Counted from the stretch's first letter, positions 1 through 8,778 are shown. The stretch is 64,000 bases of DNA from Bacteroidales bacterium (GCA_016290215.1 JAEETH010000015.1:1-64000), one strand, 5' to 3'. Numbers and translations are program-made. The notes: a model not told the origin generated them from the sequence alone.

Positions 1-10
1 TTAATCTGAG

Positions 11-304
11 TTAAATCAGTCGTTTGGTTGCAATCCTATCAAAACAGCCTTCTTCATACGCTTTGATGTTCTCCATCGCACCCTATAACATTGATTGGGA
101 TGCCTCAACGAGCCAGTTACGATAGATTTGCTTGGGGATGACATTGGTAATAAGTTTCAAACGCGTGCCTTTGCCACCAACCAAGCACGACAAGTAATCC
201 AACAAACACAGTTTTGCATCGTGATATTTTTTTTCTATATCACTATTACCACCCAATAGCTTTAAATAATTGAAAAACTTGGTTGTGATATTATTGTTAT
301 CCAT
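11..304 (-). pseudogene. Degenerate gene remnant with in-frame stop
   Basis: A reading frame starts at 304 and runs 73 codons to a TAG at 83-85. The same frame continues without a shift for 23 more codons to a TAA at 11-13. The first 43 residues contain AKLCLLDYL, which resembles the N-terminus of MmgE/PrpD-family proteins, normally about 450 residues. The piece after it does not obviously continue that family, and the last piece (AMENIKAYEEG) loosely resembles the C-terminus of D-2-hydroxyacid dehydrogenases. I read it as a decayed or chimeric remnant rather than a working gene. The family calls are weak pattern recognition. Confidence 0.4.
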
Positions 305-317
305 AATGTTAACTTGA

Positions 318-566
318 TTATTTCAATCTACTAACCAGCATGTCGTAAACTTTCTGAATGTAATATGACAGCACCAGCATTAATGGAAATACGATACCAG
401 CCATATACATCCATTTTACCCAATGCAGAGTTGGATTCCATATCAACTCACCCGCCCAGAAGAAAAGGCGATGGAACATATAGCACGCCATGCTCGCATA
501 GCTGATATACCCAATAAGCAGGCCCATCCGTCCTTTCCATCCATCCTTATTGCCATGAAGACAGCC
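318..566 (-). pseudogene. Acyltransferase-3 family C-terminal fragment
   Basis: The open frame with an ATG covers 318-527 (69 residues), but coding-like sequence (HGNKDGWKGRM) continues upstream in the same frame to an in-frame TGA at 567-569. The segment has two hydrophobic helices and the string YASMACYMFHR, like the last membrane spans of acyltransferase-3 (OafA-type) sugar O-acetylases. Family members are normally about 330-380 residues, so only the tail remains. It lies next to an intact acyltransferase-3 gene (636-1628) but is too different to be a simple duplicate of its end. It marks a decayed junction at the end of the polysaccharide genes. Confidence 0.5.
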
Positions 567-635
567 TCACAAAAAAGCAACTGTTGCTCTTTGAGGGTTC
601 TCCATTGTTTGTTTTGATTAATATGATTGATAACT

Positions 636-1628
636 CTATTGCCTTATTTTCTTTATAACATCAAATAAAAGTACTTTTTTCATGATTCTGTCAACACGAG
701 CACTAAAAAACAAGGTGCAAAGCAATGGCACACCGACAAATAAAGTAGCCAAGCCATACCATTCATAGCGAAAATCATAAAGTAGTCCCCAACAAATCAC
801 AAAAATTGGAATAACATGAAGAAGATAAACGTTCATTGTTCGTGATCCGTATTTAGTAAACCAATACTCCTCGTTTGGCATCAACACAATAATACAAACA
901 CATGCGATTACCCTTAAAAACATTAACCCCCATTTTTCTAAAGCTGCAATAATATTAAAACCATAATATGCCTTAAAGGCACCTGTTCTTTCTGGATAAA
1001 AATAAATTATGGCGATTTGAATAACAACAATCAATGCCAATATAATAATTGATAATAATCTGATATTGTGAACTTTACCCCCCCCTATTTTGTCCACAAG
1101 TAACTGATTACCGGCATATTCCTTAAGCATAACACCAAATGCAAAACAAGGAAACAAACAACTAATCCGTTGTATCTCGAAATAATTGTTTGAAATAGGA
1201 ATACATCCAATGATAAATGCACCGCAAAATGCAATTAACAGATATTTAATAGCACCCCAACGCTGCCTTATTATTTTTGTTAATATGGAGTATAAAAACA
1301 AGGCCATCAAGTACCACATTGCATAACCCGGCTTAAATTTGAAGATATTCCAATAATTCGGGTAGAAGAAGTTTCCCAATATACCATTTATTACCGTAAA
1401 TAGAATACATGGCCATAAAAATTGCAAAAGCAATGCTCTGAATGACTTTTTCTTATACCAATATCCAGAAATAATAGTAAACAAAGTCATCGGATAAAGG
1501 TTAATGAACGGCTGCATATATTTCATTAGTGTCATGCCATCATGTGCATAGGGTATTGTTGAATGCAATACCAAAATACACAGCATTGCTAGAAACTTTA
1601 AGTTGTCGTACAAATAGACTCTTTTCAT
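636..1628 (-). CDS. Acyltransferase-3 family membrane protein
   Basis: This is an integral-membrane acyltransferase of the acyltransferase-3 (OafA/NodX-like) family. Such proteins O-acetylate or O-acylate sugars of surface polysaccharides at the inner membrane. The protein has about 330 residues and roughly ten hydrophobic segments. The first helix carries LVLHST, whose His matches the conserved catalytic His of the family. Two in-frame starts exist, at 1637 and 1628; the second (MKRVYLYDNLKFL) matches the usual family N-terminus and is preferred. It is the last intact gene of the cluster inside the window, 30-odd bases after the SDR gene. It is a likely decorator of the polysaccharide and could use an acyl group made by the neighbouring ACP set, which is inference. 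Confidence 0.8.
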   Translation of the reverse strand: MKRVYLYDNLKFLAMLCILVLHSTIPYAHDGMTLMKYMQPFINLYPMTLFTIISGYWYKKKSFRALLLQFLWPCILFTVINGILGNFFYPNYWNIFKFKPGYAMWYLMALFLYSILTKIIRQRWGAIKYLLIAFCGAFIIGCIPISNNYFEIQRISCLFPCFAFGVMLKEYAGNQLLVDKIGGGKVHNIRLLSIIILALIVVIQIAIIYFYPERTGAFKAYYGFNIIAALEKWGLMFLRVIACVCIIVLMPNEEYWFTKYGSRTMNVYLLHVIPIFVICWGLLYDFRYEWYGLATLFVGVPLLCTLFFSARVDRIMKKVLLFDVIKKIRQ

Positions 1629-1660
1629 ATAAAGCACCTATTACAAATGTGCGTTAGCTC

Positions 1661-2401
1661 CTATTGTAAAGTGTAACCGCCATCAATGGTAAAGATACTT
1701 CCTGTTACCCAACGCGAAGCATCACTTAACAAATAGATACAGCCATTTGCTATATCTGAAGGAGTACCAAATCCCAACGGGTGTCTCTCTTTATACCATT
1801 GAAGTGCATCTTCACCCAAGCCATGAGTTTCCAAAATGTTTGAAGGCACAAAGCCCGGCTGAATACAGTTGACACGCATTTCCTGCTTCGACACTTCCAA
1901 AGCCATAGCCTTGGCAAACGAGTTAACCGCACCCTTTGTGGCTGAATAGAGCGAGTTCCCAACCTTCACGTTGAATGTGGAGACTGAAGAGATAAATACC
2001 ACCGAACCGCCATGGTTCAGTTTCTTCTTCTTTAACAGGCGGCTGCAAATCTTGATGTCACCCATAATATTTGCATTGAAGATTTCGGTCATAGCCTCTT
2101 CGCTGATGTTCTTCACCGGCATGGTCTTGATGATACCGGCGCAAAGTACCACACCGTCAATTACCGGCAGCACATCCACCAGCGCATTGATATCATCAGT
2201 GCTGCAAAGGTCAGCCTGATGAATGACATGGCCTTCGCCCTCCATCTCATCAAGTGTTCTGTTCAACCGTTCCACATTGCGTGCCATCAGGTGAACCTTG
2301 GCACCCATCTTGGCACAGTCAATGCAGATACCACGACCAATACCAGAAGAGGCACCAGTCACTAAAATAGTTTTCCCTTCAAGGGAGAATGGATTAAACA
2401 T
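1661..2401 (-). CDS. SDR family oxidoreductase (FabG-like ketoreductase)
   Basis: A classical short-chain dehydrogenase/reductase of 246 residues. The nucleotide-binding motif TGASSGIG lies near residues 15-22, an LCAGI version of the NNAG motif follows, and the catalytic Ser and YxxxK (YSATK) are present. The C-terminus has the FabG-like GSIFTIDGG. An upstream in-frame ATG at 2443 would add 14 residues and overlap the ketosynthase gene; the ATG at 2401 leaves a 13-base gap and gives a normal family N-terminus. Next to ketosynthase III, ACP and malonyltransferase genes, the natural guess is reduction of a 3-ketoacyl-ACP to a 3-hydroxyacyl-ACP. A sugar substrate is the alternative. Confidence 0.85.
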   Translation of the reverse strand: MFNPFSLEGKTILVTGASSGIGRGICIDCAKMGAKVHLMARNVERLNRTLDEMEGEGHVIHQADLCSTDDINALVDVLPVIDGVVLCAGIIKTMPVKNISEEAMTEIFNANIMGDIKICSRLLKKKKLNHGGSVVFISSVSTFNVKVGNSLYSATKGAVNSFAKAMALEVSKQEMRVNCIQPGFVPSNILETHGLGEDALQWYKERHPLGFGTPSDIANGCIYLLSDASRWVTGSIFTIDGGYTLQ

Positions 2402-2414
2402 AGAATTCGTTTTT

Positions 2415-3509
2415 TTAACCTGGCCAAATGTTTTGAGGGTCATCTTTTACAATAACTAAATCTGAACAATGGACTTTATTGACTCGAATCATTGCGGAAG
2501 CCAGTGAAAAACCGCCTCCGATTGCAGTTGAAAGAATGTTTTTGCGACCTTCTTGGTTCAAAATGTCTTTCATTTCAGTTACCATAGTCAGAGGAATAGA
2601 TGCTCCTGATGAGTTACCAAAATTCTTATAAGAGAAAAATGATTTTTCGGCTGGCATCCCCGTCTTTTTCATTACTTTGTCACAAAGGAACTTGTTGGCC
2701 TGATGCATCACAAAGTAATCAACATCTTTGTCTTTATCAATATTGAAATGCTCAACAAGTGCTTTTACTGATTTAGGGAGATATTTGTTGGCAAAAGCAA
2801 ATACATCCATGCCATCCATAATCAGATTTGTCTTATTTCGTTTTATGTCATCTCCGCAATCTTCTACAACAAACGAATCAGGAGTAATAGGATGACGATA
2901 ACCACCATGAGGCACATATACTGATTCCAGCTGAGAACCGTCTGTCATGAAATGGAAATCGAAAGAATCGCCATCAGTAGGAGCATATTCCAATGCCGCC
3001 ACAGCACCAGCGTCTCCAAAAATCATATAGGTACTTTTGTCTTCATAACTAACATTCTTTGATTGAGTGTTTCCTACAAGTAACAGTCCTTTATGGAAAT
3101 TTCCCGTTGACATAAGATTGGCAATAATACTCAAGCCATATAGGAATCCCGAGCATCCATGATTTATATCAAATGCCATACATTCGGTAGGAAGTGAAAG
3201 CCTGTTTTGAAGAATACAGGACGTCGAAGGCAATTTATAGTCACCTGTATGAGAAGCAAACACAAGCAAATCAATATCTTGTTTTTCCCATCCAAGATCT
3301 TCGATAAGCTTTTCAGCAGCGGCAACGCACAAGTCAGAAGTGCATTGATTTGCAGTAGCACGACGACGACGTTCCACTCCTGTAGATTCGATGAAATGCT
3401 CTATCTGCTCTGGGGTCATCAGGCTATATGCATCCGTCTCAATAATATTCTCGGGTACTCCTGCAGAAAGACCAACAAGTTTAATGTTTTTGATACTGAG
3501 AAATGACAT
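2415..3509 (-). CDS. 3-oxoacyl-ACP synthase III family protein (KAS III)
   Basis: A thiolase-fold condensing enzyme of the FabH group, 364 residues. The catalytic triad is visible: Cys119 in NHGCSGF, His269 in FVMHQAN and Asn299 in NFGNSSGAS. In the family this triad decarboxylates malonyl-ACP and joins it to an acyl primer. Housekeeping FabH proteins are about 320-335 residues, so this one is longer and probably specialised. It sits directly upstream of an SDR and about 80 bases downstream of an ACP gene, in a sugar-nucleotide cluster rather than a fatty-acid operon. That points to a dedicated short acyl chain for sugar decoration. The exact substrate cannot be told. Confidence 0.88.
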   Translation of the reverse strand: MSFLSIKNIKLVGLSAGVPENIIETDAYSLMTPEQIEHFIESTGVERRRRATANQCTSDLCVAAAEKLIEDLGWEKQDIDLLVFASHTGDYKLPSTSCILQNRLSLPTECMAFDINHGCSGFLYGLSIIANLMSTGNFHKGLLLVGNTQSKNVSYEDKSTYMIFGDAGAVAALEYAPTDGDSFDFHFMTDGSQLESVYVPHGGYRHPITPDSFVVEDCGDDIKRNKTNLIMDGMDVFAFANKYLPKSVKALVEHFNIDKDKDVDYFVMHQANKFLCDKVMKKTGMPAEKSFFSYKNFGNSSGASIPLTMVTEMKDILNQEGRKNILSTAIGGGFSLASAMIRVNKVHCSDLVIVKDDPQNIWPG

Positions 3510-3588
3510 ATCTTTTTTCTATTTGATTTAATACAGAACGTACCGAGAGCTGGTATCCAAAGGAGACCAACTCTCGGAAACCAGTGCC

Positions 3589-3816
3589 TTATTTTGCACA
3601 AACCACATTGTACAGATCCTCAATGGTCTTTGAATTACGGAGGTCTGCACCTGTGATTTGAACATCCATCTCGTCGTCAACCATCGAAATGATTGAAAGG
3701 GCGACGAGCGAACCCCATTCTTCTAACTCCCTGTAGTTTGTAGCAGGTGTGAACTGTTCCACAGGAGTGTCATCGAACTCGGCAGCAAAAGCTTTTACAA
3801 ATTCATCTAAAGTCAT
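3589..3816 (-). CDS. Acyl carrier protein
   Basis: A 75-residue acidic protein with the four-helix ACP pattern. The phosphopantetheine attachment Ser is Ser36 in EEWGSLVAL, where Gly replaces the Asp of the usual DSL. The family tethers growing acyl chains as thioesters. It lies between the malonyltransferase gene (gap about 34 bases) and the ketosynthase gene, all co-directional, so it is very likely their private carrier. The WGSL variant separates it from housekeeping AcpP and fits the specialised ACPs found in polysaccharide and natural-product loci. Confidence 0.88.
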   Translation of the reverse strand: MTLDEFVKAFAAEFDDTPVEQFTPATNYRELEEWGSLVALSIISMVDDEMDVQITGADLRNSKTIEDLYNVVCAK

Positions 3817-3850
3817 TGTTTTAATTATTTATTGTTAATACTAGAGTTAA

Positions 3851-4789
3851 TTATTCTTTAACAATTGAAAAATCATGAACCTTCCCTTCATACAAAGGCG
3901 TGTGAAGAATTGAAGTCACGAATGATTCAGGGGTCATACGCTTTACTATTTTCTGTAGTGTGTCGTCCGTTCCCACCTCATAGAATTCGCTGACTCCGTT
4001 AGACAACATATTTAATGCTAACTTGGTCCATTGAACAGGATAAGTCATCAATTTTATTTGGTTATCAAGGATTTCTTGTGCATTAGTATGCGGTTCCCCA
4101 TCAGCATCTTGATAAATGGGAATCTGTGCGTCCTTAAAGGTCAGTTTCTTAAGTTCTTCACCAAGTATTTTGCCTTCTTCAGCAGAGTTGGGCGAGTGAC
4201 CAACACCTTTTTGGGGCAACACCAAGGCCCGTTTAGCACCCATATCTTTCAAGATTTTACAGGCCTTCTTCACAGATGCTCTGGCGCCTGTAACTACCAG
4301 TTGCCCAGGGCCATTATAGTTGGCAATATAGAGCTTTTCGCCATCTTCTTCACCCACCTGATTCAACACAATTTGAACCTGTTCCTCGGGAATACCAATA
4401 ATGGCTCCCATGGCACTGGGATGTTTTTGGAATGCTTCGTAGAACACTTCACCACGTTTCTTGATGAATTTAACGCCTTCCTCAAACGACAGAACTCCAG
4501 CCGTCACCAAAGCAGCATATTCGCCAAGTGAATGACCTGCCGTACAATCTGGTTTTACTTCATCCTGTCCCAAGGCCAAAGCACATTCATAGACAAAAAT
4601 GCCCATTTGAGTGTATCGAGTGTCCATCAACACTTCCTCATTTGCCTTGAACAGGAAATCAGAAAAACGCTCCCCTAAAATGTCATTGGCCTGTTCGAAA
4701 ATCCCTCTGGCTTTTGGAAAACTCTCATATAAATCCTTTCCCATTCTCTCCTTTTGGCAACCTTGGCCTGGAAAAATAAATGCTTTCAT
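3851..4789 (-). CDS. fabD: ACP S-malonyltransferase
   Basis: A FabD-family acyltransferase of 312 residues that moves malonyl from CoA to ACP. The N-terminal PGQGCQ motif is at residues 7-12, the nucleophile Ser87 in GHSLGEYAAL, and the catalytic His198 in GVGHSP. Length and motifs match whole FabD proteins. Its place beside ACP and KAS III genes within a polysaccharide operon suggests a dedicated copy loading the local ACP rather than the only fabD of the cell; this is an inference that needs the rest of the genome. The stop is 6 bases from the start of the next gene downstream in the map (the LbH acyltransferase ends upstream at 4796), showing tight co-transcription. Confidence 0.9.
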   Translation of the reverse strand: MKAFIFPGQGCQKERMGKDLYESFPKARGIFEQANDILGERFSDFLFKANEEVLMDTRYTQMGIFVYECALALGQDEVKPDCTAGHSLGEYAALVTAGVLSFEEGVKFIKKRGEVFYEAFQKHPSAMGAIIGIPEEQVQIVLNQVGEEDGEKLYIANYNGPGQLVVTGARASVKKACKILKDMGAKRALVLPQKGVGHSPNSAEEGKILGEELKKLTFKDAQIPIYQDADGEPHTNAQEILDNQIKLMTYPVQWTKLALNMLSNGVSEFYEVGTDDTLQKIVKRMTPESFVTSILHTPLYEGKVHDFSIVKE

Positions 4790-4795
4790 TTTCTT

Positions 4796-5683
4796 CTATT
4801 TTTGGAGGAAACTTTTGATTTCTTTTCTTCTATCAATATAATATTTTTTGTAATCCTGCTTGTACTTTTCCAAATCAGTTCTTTCGCTTTCAGGAAAAAT
4901 AGCCTTTTCAAATTCAGCCACTTCCTCAGGAGTATACATAAAACCAACTATCTTAGCGGGATTACCAATCATGATTGAATAAGGAAGTACATTGCCTCGG
5001 ATATATGTTCCAGCACCAATTCTAGCATATCTTCCGATAAAATGACAAGTATCGGCAATATAGGCACGTGTCAAAATTTTAACACCCTTTTCTATCTCTA
5101 AACGACCCGGAGTAGGAGGAGCCCCTTTTTTTTCAATCAGATGAGTATGTGTTTCTATAATTACCCCATTGGCTAAAGCTACATCATCGTGAATAAATAA
5201 TTCTCCAGAATAGTCGATATATACATGTTTTGCTATTGTACAATTATTCCCTATCTGGACTGTACCCCATAAATAATGATGTCTTTCTATAATAACATCG
5301 TGACCGATAAAGCAATTGTCGCCCATATTATATCTTCGGCGATATGCTTCAGCCCTTCTTTTCTGCTGTTTCGCAGTGGCCTCATATTTATATGCCGTCC
5401 ACTTGATTAAGAACCTAAAGTTTTCATAATAGTCTTTCGCCCATGCTTCATTCTTTAGGTTTTTCTCTTGGTATTTCTTTGCTACTTCATTCCTTTGTTC
5501 GGGTGATAATTGCCAAAACTTTTCTTTTTTATATTGGATAGCATAAACATGATACTTAAAATAGCATCTCAAAATATCCATAAAAAGAGAAGATTTGCTC
5601 AAATTCACTTCAGGCATTTGGCTAATCTCTTCAGCATTTTGATTAGCATATTTCAGTAATTGCTTCAGCTGTCGAAAATCCAT
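4796..5683 (-). CDS. Left-handed beta-helix (hexapeptide) acyltransferase
   Basis: A 295-residue protein with two parts. Residues 1-115 are an alpha-helical, highly charged region. From about residue 118 on, short hexapeptide-type repeats follow (IGHDVII, IGNNCTIAKHVYI, IHDDVALANGVII) and end in the usual IRGNVLPYSIMIGNPAKIVG. The family (serine acetyltransferase, maltose and sugar O-acetyltransferases) transfers acetyl or other acyl groups from CoA or ACP. The long helical N-terminal part is unusual for a plain sugar acetyltransferase. Placed between the ATP-grasp and malonyltransferase genes, it is a candidate for placing the acyl-ACP product onto a sugar. Donor and acceptor are unknown. 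Confidence 0.82.
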   Translation of the reverse strand: MDFRQLKQLLKYANQNAEEISQMPEVNLSKSSLFMDILRCYFKYHVYAIQYKKEKFWQLSPEQRNEVAKKYQEKNLKNEAWAKDYYENFRFLIKWTAYKYEATAKQQKRRAEAYRRRYNMGDNCFIGHDVIIERHHYLWGTVQIGNNCTIAKHVYIDYSGELFIHDDVALANGVIIETHTHLIEKKGAPPTPGRLEIEKGVKILTRAYIADTCHFIGRYARIGAGTYIRGNVLPYSIMIGNPAKIVGFMYTPEEVAEFEKAIFPESERTDLEKYKQDYKKYYIDRRKEIKSFLQK

Positions 5684-5703
5684 GATGATTATTAGATTAT
5701 ATA

Positions 5704-6975
5704 TTAAAACTCAGAATTATTGTAAATTTTATCAAACGTATCCCAGACAATCATTTCATTGCCATCAACATCCAACACCGAAATGTTATCTCTGATGGTT
5801 TTTAATGATTCAAACAGTTCCTTCTTTGAATTCCTCACCACCATAATCCTTCCAAATAGTTGACTTAAAGTATTGATATGCTTAGGCAAAATAGTATCAC
5901 CCACATCACAGAAATGTGTAAAATTGACGACCCCTTCTATATTAGGAATCACATCCATTCCTATCACTTTGGAAATTGTACCTGGAATTAATGGAAGAGC
6001 CAGTGAAGCAGCTTGCTTACCGTTAAGATAAGGATTGATAGTTTGAACATCACTATCATCACACATTTTGCCAGTCAATGCATAATTAATGAGCATCTCC
6101 AAATCATTATTCCCACAAGCAGCCTCTGTGATTTTATACGTCATCCCGCCACCGGTTCTCAATCCCATTTCATATACGTAAATGTTGGCTCCATCAGGCA
6201 GTGCCTGGAAGAAGAAAACACCATTATTAAAACCGATAGAAAGGAACATGTCTTTAACCTTAGAATCGATAGTATTCAAATACAAATCGGTGTTCTTTGA
6301 TGGGAAGAAAGTTATGGCGGTTATCAATCCATTGTTCAACACATATCGATCGCCCATGATTTCCATATAAAACTTCCCGTCCACTACAACATATTTAATA
6401 ACATGCGTTAGTCCACCGTTTTCAATATACCTTTCAATGATGATCTTTTTGGCCTCAGATGCCTCCAAAGCCTTTTTTTTCGCATCTCTTAATTCGTCAT
6501 TATTTCTGCATACGCTTATTCCTATCGAGGAACAACCATCCACAGGCTTTACAATCACGGGGAAATCACTGTCAGAAAGCTCTTCATCCACAGAATATTC
6601 AGGCACGCCTGGAACTCCGTATTTTTTACAAAGATCTTTAAAGTTCCTTTTGTCTTGAGTAGCATTCCACTGTTCTTCAGTTGCATAACATGGCAAACCC
6701 GCATTTTTACACAATTTTATCATTTGTTGTATCTGAAACTCCGCGGAACCTGTCATCACACCGTCTATCTTATTCTCTTTGATAATCTGTATCAATTTGT
6801 CGTGTTCCTCAGAACCAACGAGGAAAGTATGGTCAGCAATATCTTTTGCTTGACCACCTTCCTGAATTCCTGTAACAAATGTCTCAACACCAAGACGGTG
6901 CGCTAATTGAACAACATTTACAGAAGCGGCCTTGCCTCCAAGAATTAACAACTTTTTCCCAGATAATTCTTTCAT
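5704..6975 (-). CDS. ATP-grasp domain protein 1
   Basis: A 423-residue ATP-grasp ligase of the carbamoyl-phosphate-synthase-like/biotin-carboxylase-like group. It opens with a Rossmann-like segment (KKLLILGG). The central grasp shows FPVIVKPVDGCSSIGI, a lysine followed by a nucleotide-binding loop, at roughly residues 135-155, and the acidic metal-binding part lies near YVYEMGLRTGGG. Such enzymes form amide or peptide bonds through acyl-phosphates. With a second ATP-grasp gene 30 bases upstream and an aminotransferase further on, a role in attaching an amino acid or other acid to an amino sugar is plausible. The substrate cannot be read from the sequence. Confidence 0.82.
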   Translation of the reverse strand: MKELSGKKLLILGGKAASVNVVQLAHRLGVETFVTGIQEGGQAKDIADHTFLVGSEEHDKLIQIIKENKIDGVMTGSAEFQIQQMIKLCKNAGLPCYATEEQWNATQDKRNFKDLCKKYGVPGVPEYSVDEELSDSDFPVIVKPVDGCSSIGISVCRNNDELRDAKKKALEASEAKKIIIERYIENGGLTHVIKYVVVDGKFYMEIMGDRYVLNNGLITAITFFPSKNTDLYLNTIDSKVKDMFLSIGFNNGVFFFQALPDGANIYVYEMGLRTGGGMTYKITEAACGNNDLEMLINYALTGKMCDDSDVQTINPYLNGKQAASLALPLIPGTISKVIGMDVIPNIEGVVNFTHFCDVGDTILPKHINTLSQLFGRIMVVRNSKKELFESLKTIRDNISVLDVDGNEMIVWDTFDKIYNNSEF

Positions 6976-7005
6976 GATAATGACTCTTTATAGTTTGTTA
7001 TCTTC

Positions 7006-8187
7006 TTAATCTAATTGTATTCTGATTTCCAGTGCTTTATTATACTCCTTTAATCTTTTGTCCACCATTTTCCTATCTTCACCTTTTACAATCACCTCCC
7101 CATACCGATTCAAGCTGCTCGTAATCTGATGCACTTCGTCACCTTCTTTCAGTTTCAACTCAAAACTATAAACTCCGGGCCAATTGACAACTTCGTTTAT
7201 CAGCGGGTCAATCCTTTTCACCACACCCTCGGGCAAACAGAAGAAGCAAACCCCTGAAGCTTTTTCCACTCGTCCTGTTTGGGTATCCACTTTCTCACCC
7301 AAAGCAATATGTAACAATTGGTCTTCCATATTGATGCCTGTGGAAAGCGGCACCAAAGTAGAAGTAATGTAATCGCCACCCATACGAGGACTGGTCTCTA
7401 TGATAAAGATACCACGCTCGTTAATCTTCAGCTCAGTATGTGAAGGACAATTCTCGAAATGCATACACTTTGCAATCTTTGAAACTAGCTCCCTTATGTC
7501 ATTCTTCTGATTCTCTGTTAGGTTGGCCGGTTGCTTGTGTGCCAATTCCACATTATAAGGAAACTCCGTAGTGGTTTTTTCCGTGAATTGGATCACTTCA
7601 CTCTTGCCTTCATAATGCAAGCCTTCGATACTGTATTCCTGTCCTTCGATGTATTCCTCCACCAACACGGTGTCAAGATGGGAATACTGCAAAGCCTCTT
7701 GCATGGCTTCCTGTAGCTCCTCGTTGTTTCGGCAAAGTTTCACGCCACGGCTGCCTGAGTTGTCACGAGGCTTTATGATGAGTGGATAATACAAATCGTC
7801 AGCTTCTTCCACCTTGGCGATAAGACGCCCACGGGCACAAGGCACACCGCCTTCCAAGAAGCGTTGTTTCATCTGGTACTTGTCCGTGGACCATTGCGCG
7901 GTCTCAACGGAATAAAACGGGAAGCCATACTTCTCAGCCACTCTCGCCATCATCACCAAAGGCTTGTCGGTTGCTGCAGTCACAATGGCATCAACGCCAT
8001 ATTTTTCCACCACAGCACAAGTGCCTTCAAAGTCTTGTCCGCCGACAATCTCAAAGGCATCCACCTCGTCCTTGCATACCGCATCAGCACAAGGGTCAAT
8101 GCCTATGGTGAACAAACCTTTCAGCTTGGCTCGACGGATGATGGAGCGTTGCAGTTCGCCCACACCGAAAATTAATACTTTTTTCAT
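7006..8187 (-). CDS. ATP-grasp domain protein 2 (CPSase/PurK-like)
   Basis: A 393-residue ATP-grasp ligase. The Rossmann start is KKVLIFGVGELQRSII; the grasp contains YPLIIKPRDNSGSRGVKL near residues 130-150; the metal-binding strand is FIIETSPRMGGDYI. The last 75 residues form a small beta domain as in CarB-like ligases. It resembles amino-acid ligases of the ATP-grasp superfamily more than purine enzymes, because it stands alone within a polysaccharide locus. It shares only the fold with its neighbour at 5704-6975, so the two are not recent duplicates. Two consecutive ligases suggest a two-step substitution of a sugar or acyl group, which is inference. Confidence 0.82.
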   Translation of the reverse strand: MKKVLIFGVGELQRSIIRRAKLKGLFTIGIDPCADAVCKDEVDAFEIVGGQDFEGTCAVVEKYGVDAIVTAATDKPLVMMARVAEKYGFPFYSVETAQWSTDKYQMKQRFLEGGVPCARGRLIAKVEEADDLYYPLIIKPRDNSGSRGVKLCRNNEELQEAMQEALQYSHLDTVLVEEYIEGQEYSIEGLHYEGKSEVIQFTEKTTTEFPYNVELAHKQPANLTENQKNDIRELVSKIAKCMHFENCPSHTELKINERGIFIIETSPRMGGDYITSTLVPLSTGINMEDQLLHIALGEKVDTQTGRVEKASGVCFFCLPEGVVKRIDPLINEVVNWPGVYSFELKLKEGDEVHQITSSLNRYGEVIVKGEDRKMVDKRLKEYNKALEIRIQLD

Positions 8188-8226
8188 TTTTCTTCTTTCA
8201 CATTAATTACCATGTAATCGACCATG

Positions 8227-8242
8227 TAATTTTTCATTAATT
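8227..8242. repeat. Inverted repeat, arm 1, flanking GxxExxY gene 1
   Basis: The 16 bases TAATTTTTCATTAATT overlap the stop codon of the gene at 8237-8716. Their exact reverse complement is found at 8724-8739, just outside the start codon. Both arms are AT-rich, so a chance match cannot be excluded. Confidence 0.55.
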
Positions 8243-8716
8243 GTTGTCTTCGTCATCCAGCAGTTCAGCATAATCTGCATCGTCAATAGGTTTCATGCTG
8301 CGATCAACAATGAAACACTCGTTGGTATCCTCATCATAAGCCCATCTCTCGCCAATCAGGCTCTCTTCGCCGAAGTTAATCAGCAAACCAATCGGTTTGC
8401 GTGTCAAGCGAAGATAATTGCACAACTGTGCACGGTGGGCCGAGGCCAGACTAGTTACCGACTTCAACTCTACAATAATATCACCAACCACAATGTCCAT
8501 CCTGTACTTTTTTTCGAGTATGTGTTTCTTATAGTAGATCTCTATTTCTTGTTCCCTCTCGTTGGCAAGGCCACGGTCAAGCAGTTCAAGGTGCAAAGCC
8601 TCTTGGTAAACTTGCTCCAATAGACCCCAACCCATCTCAGAGTGGACAGTCATCGCGGAACCAATGATTTTGTAAACCTTGTTGGCGTATTTGGAAAGAT
8701 CAACCATAAAATGCAA
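8237..8716 (-). CDS. GxxExxY protein 1 (PD-(D/E)XK-like)
   Basis: A 159-residue protein with the signature GWGLLEQVYQEAL, which gives the family its name (GxxExxY). A nuclease-like core follows: MDIVVGDIIVELKSV, i.e. D...ExK as in the PD-(D/E)XK fold, then HRAQLCNYLRL. The family's biochemical role is not established to my knowledge. A second possible start is Met4 (8707). The C-terminal 30 residues (EDTNECFIVDRSMKPID) are acidic and not shared with the other two copies in this window. The gene splits the sugar operon between the second ATP-grasp gene and the aminotransferase, and a 16-base perfect inverted repeat sits at its two ends. Confidence 0.85.
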   Translation of the reverse strand: MHFMVDLSKYANKVYKIIGSAMTVHSEMGWGLLEQVYQEALHLELLDRGLANEREQEIEIYYKKHILEKKYRMDIVVGDIIVELKSVTSLASAHRAQLCNYLRLTRKPIGLLINFGEESLIGERWAYDEDTNECFIVDRSMKPIDDADYAELLDDEDNN

Positions 8717-8723
8717 AAAAGAA

Positions 8724-8739
8724 ATTAATGAAAAATTAA
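8724..8739. repeat. Inverted repeat, arm 2, flanking GxxExxY gene 1
   Basis: AATTAATGAAAAATTA is the exact reverse complement of 8227-8242. Together the arms enclose the GxxExxY coding region like terminal inverted repeats. Confidence 0.55.
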
Positions 8740-8778
8740 CGGCTTAATTCGTGACAATTAACGTTAAAATGATAGGAA

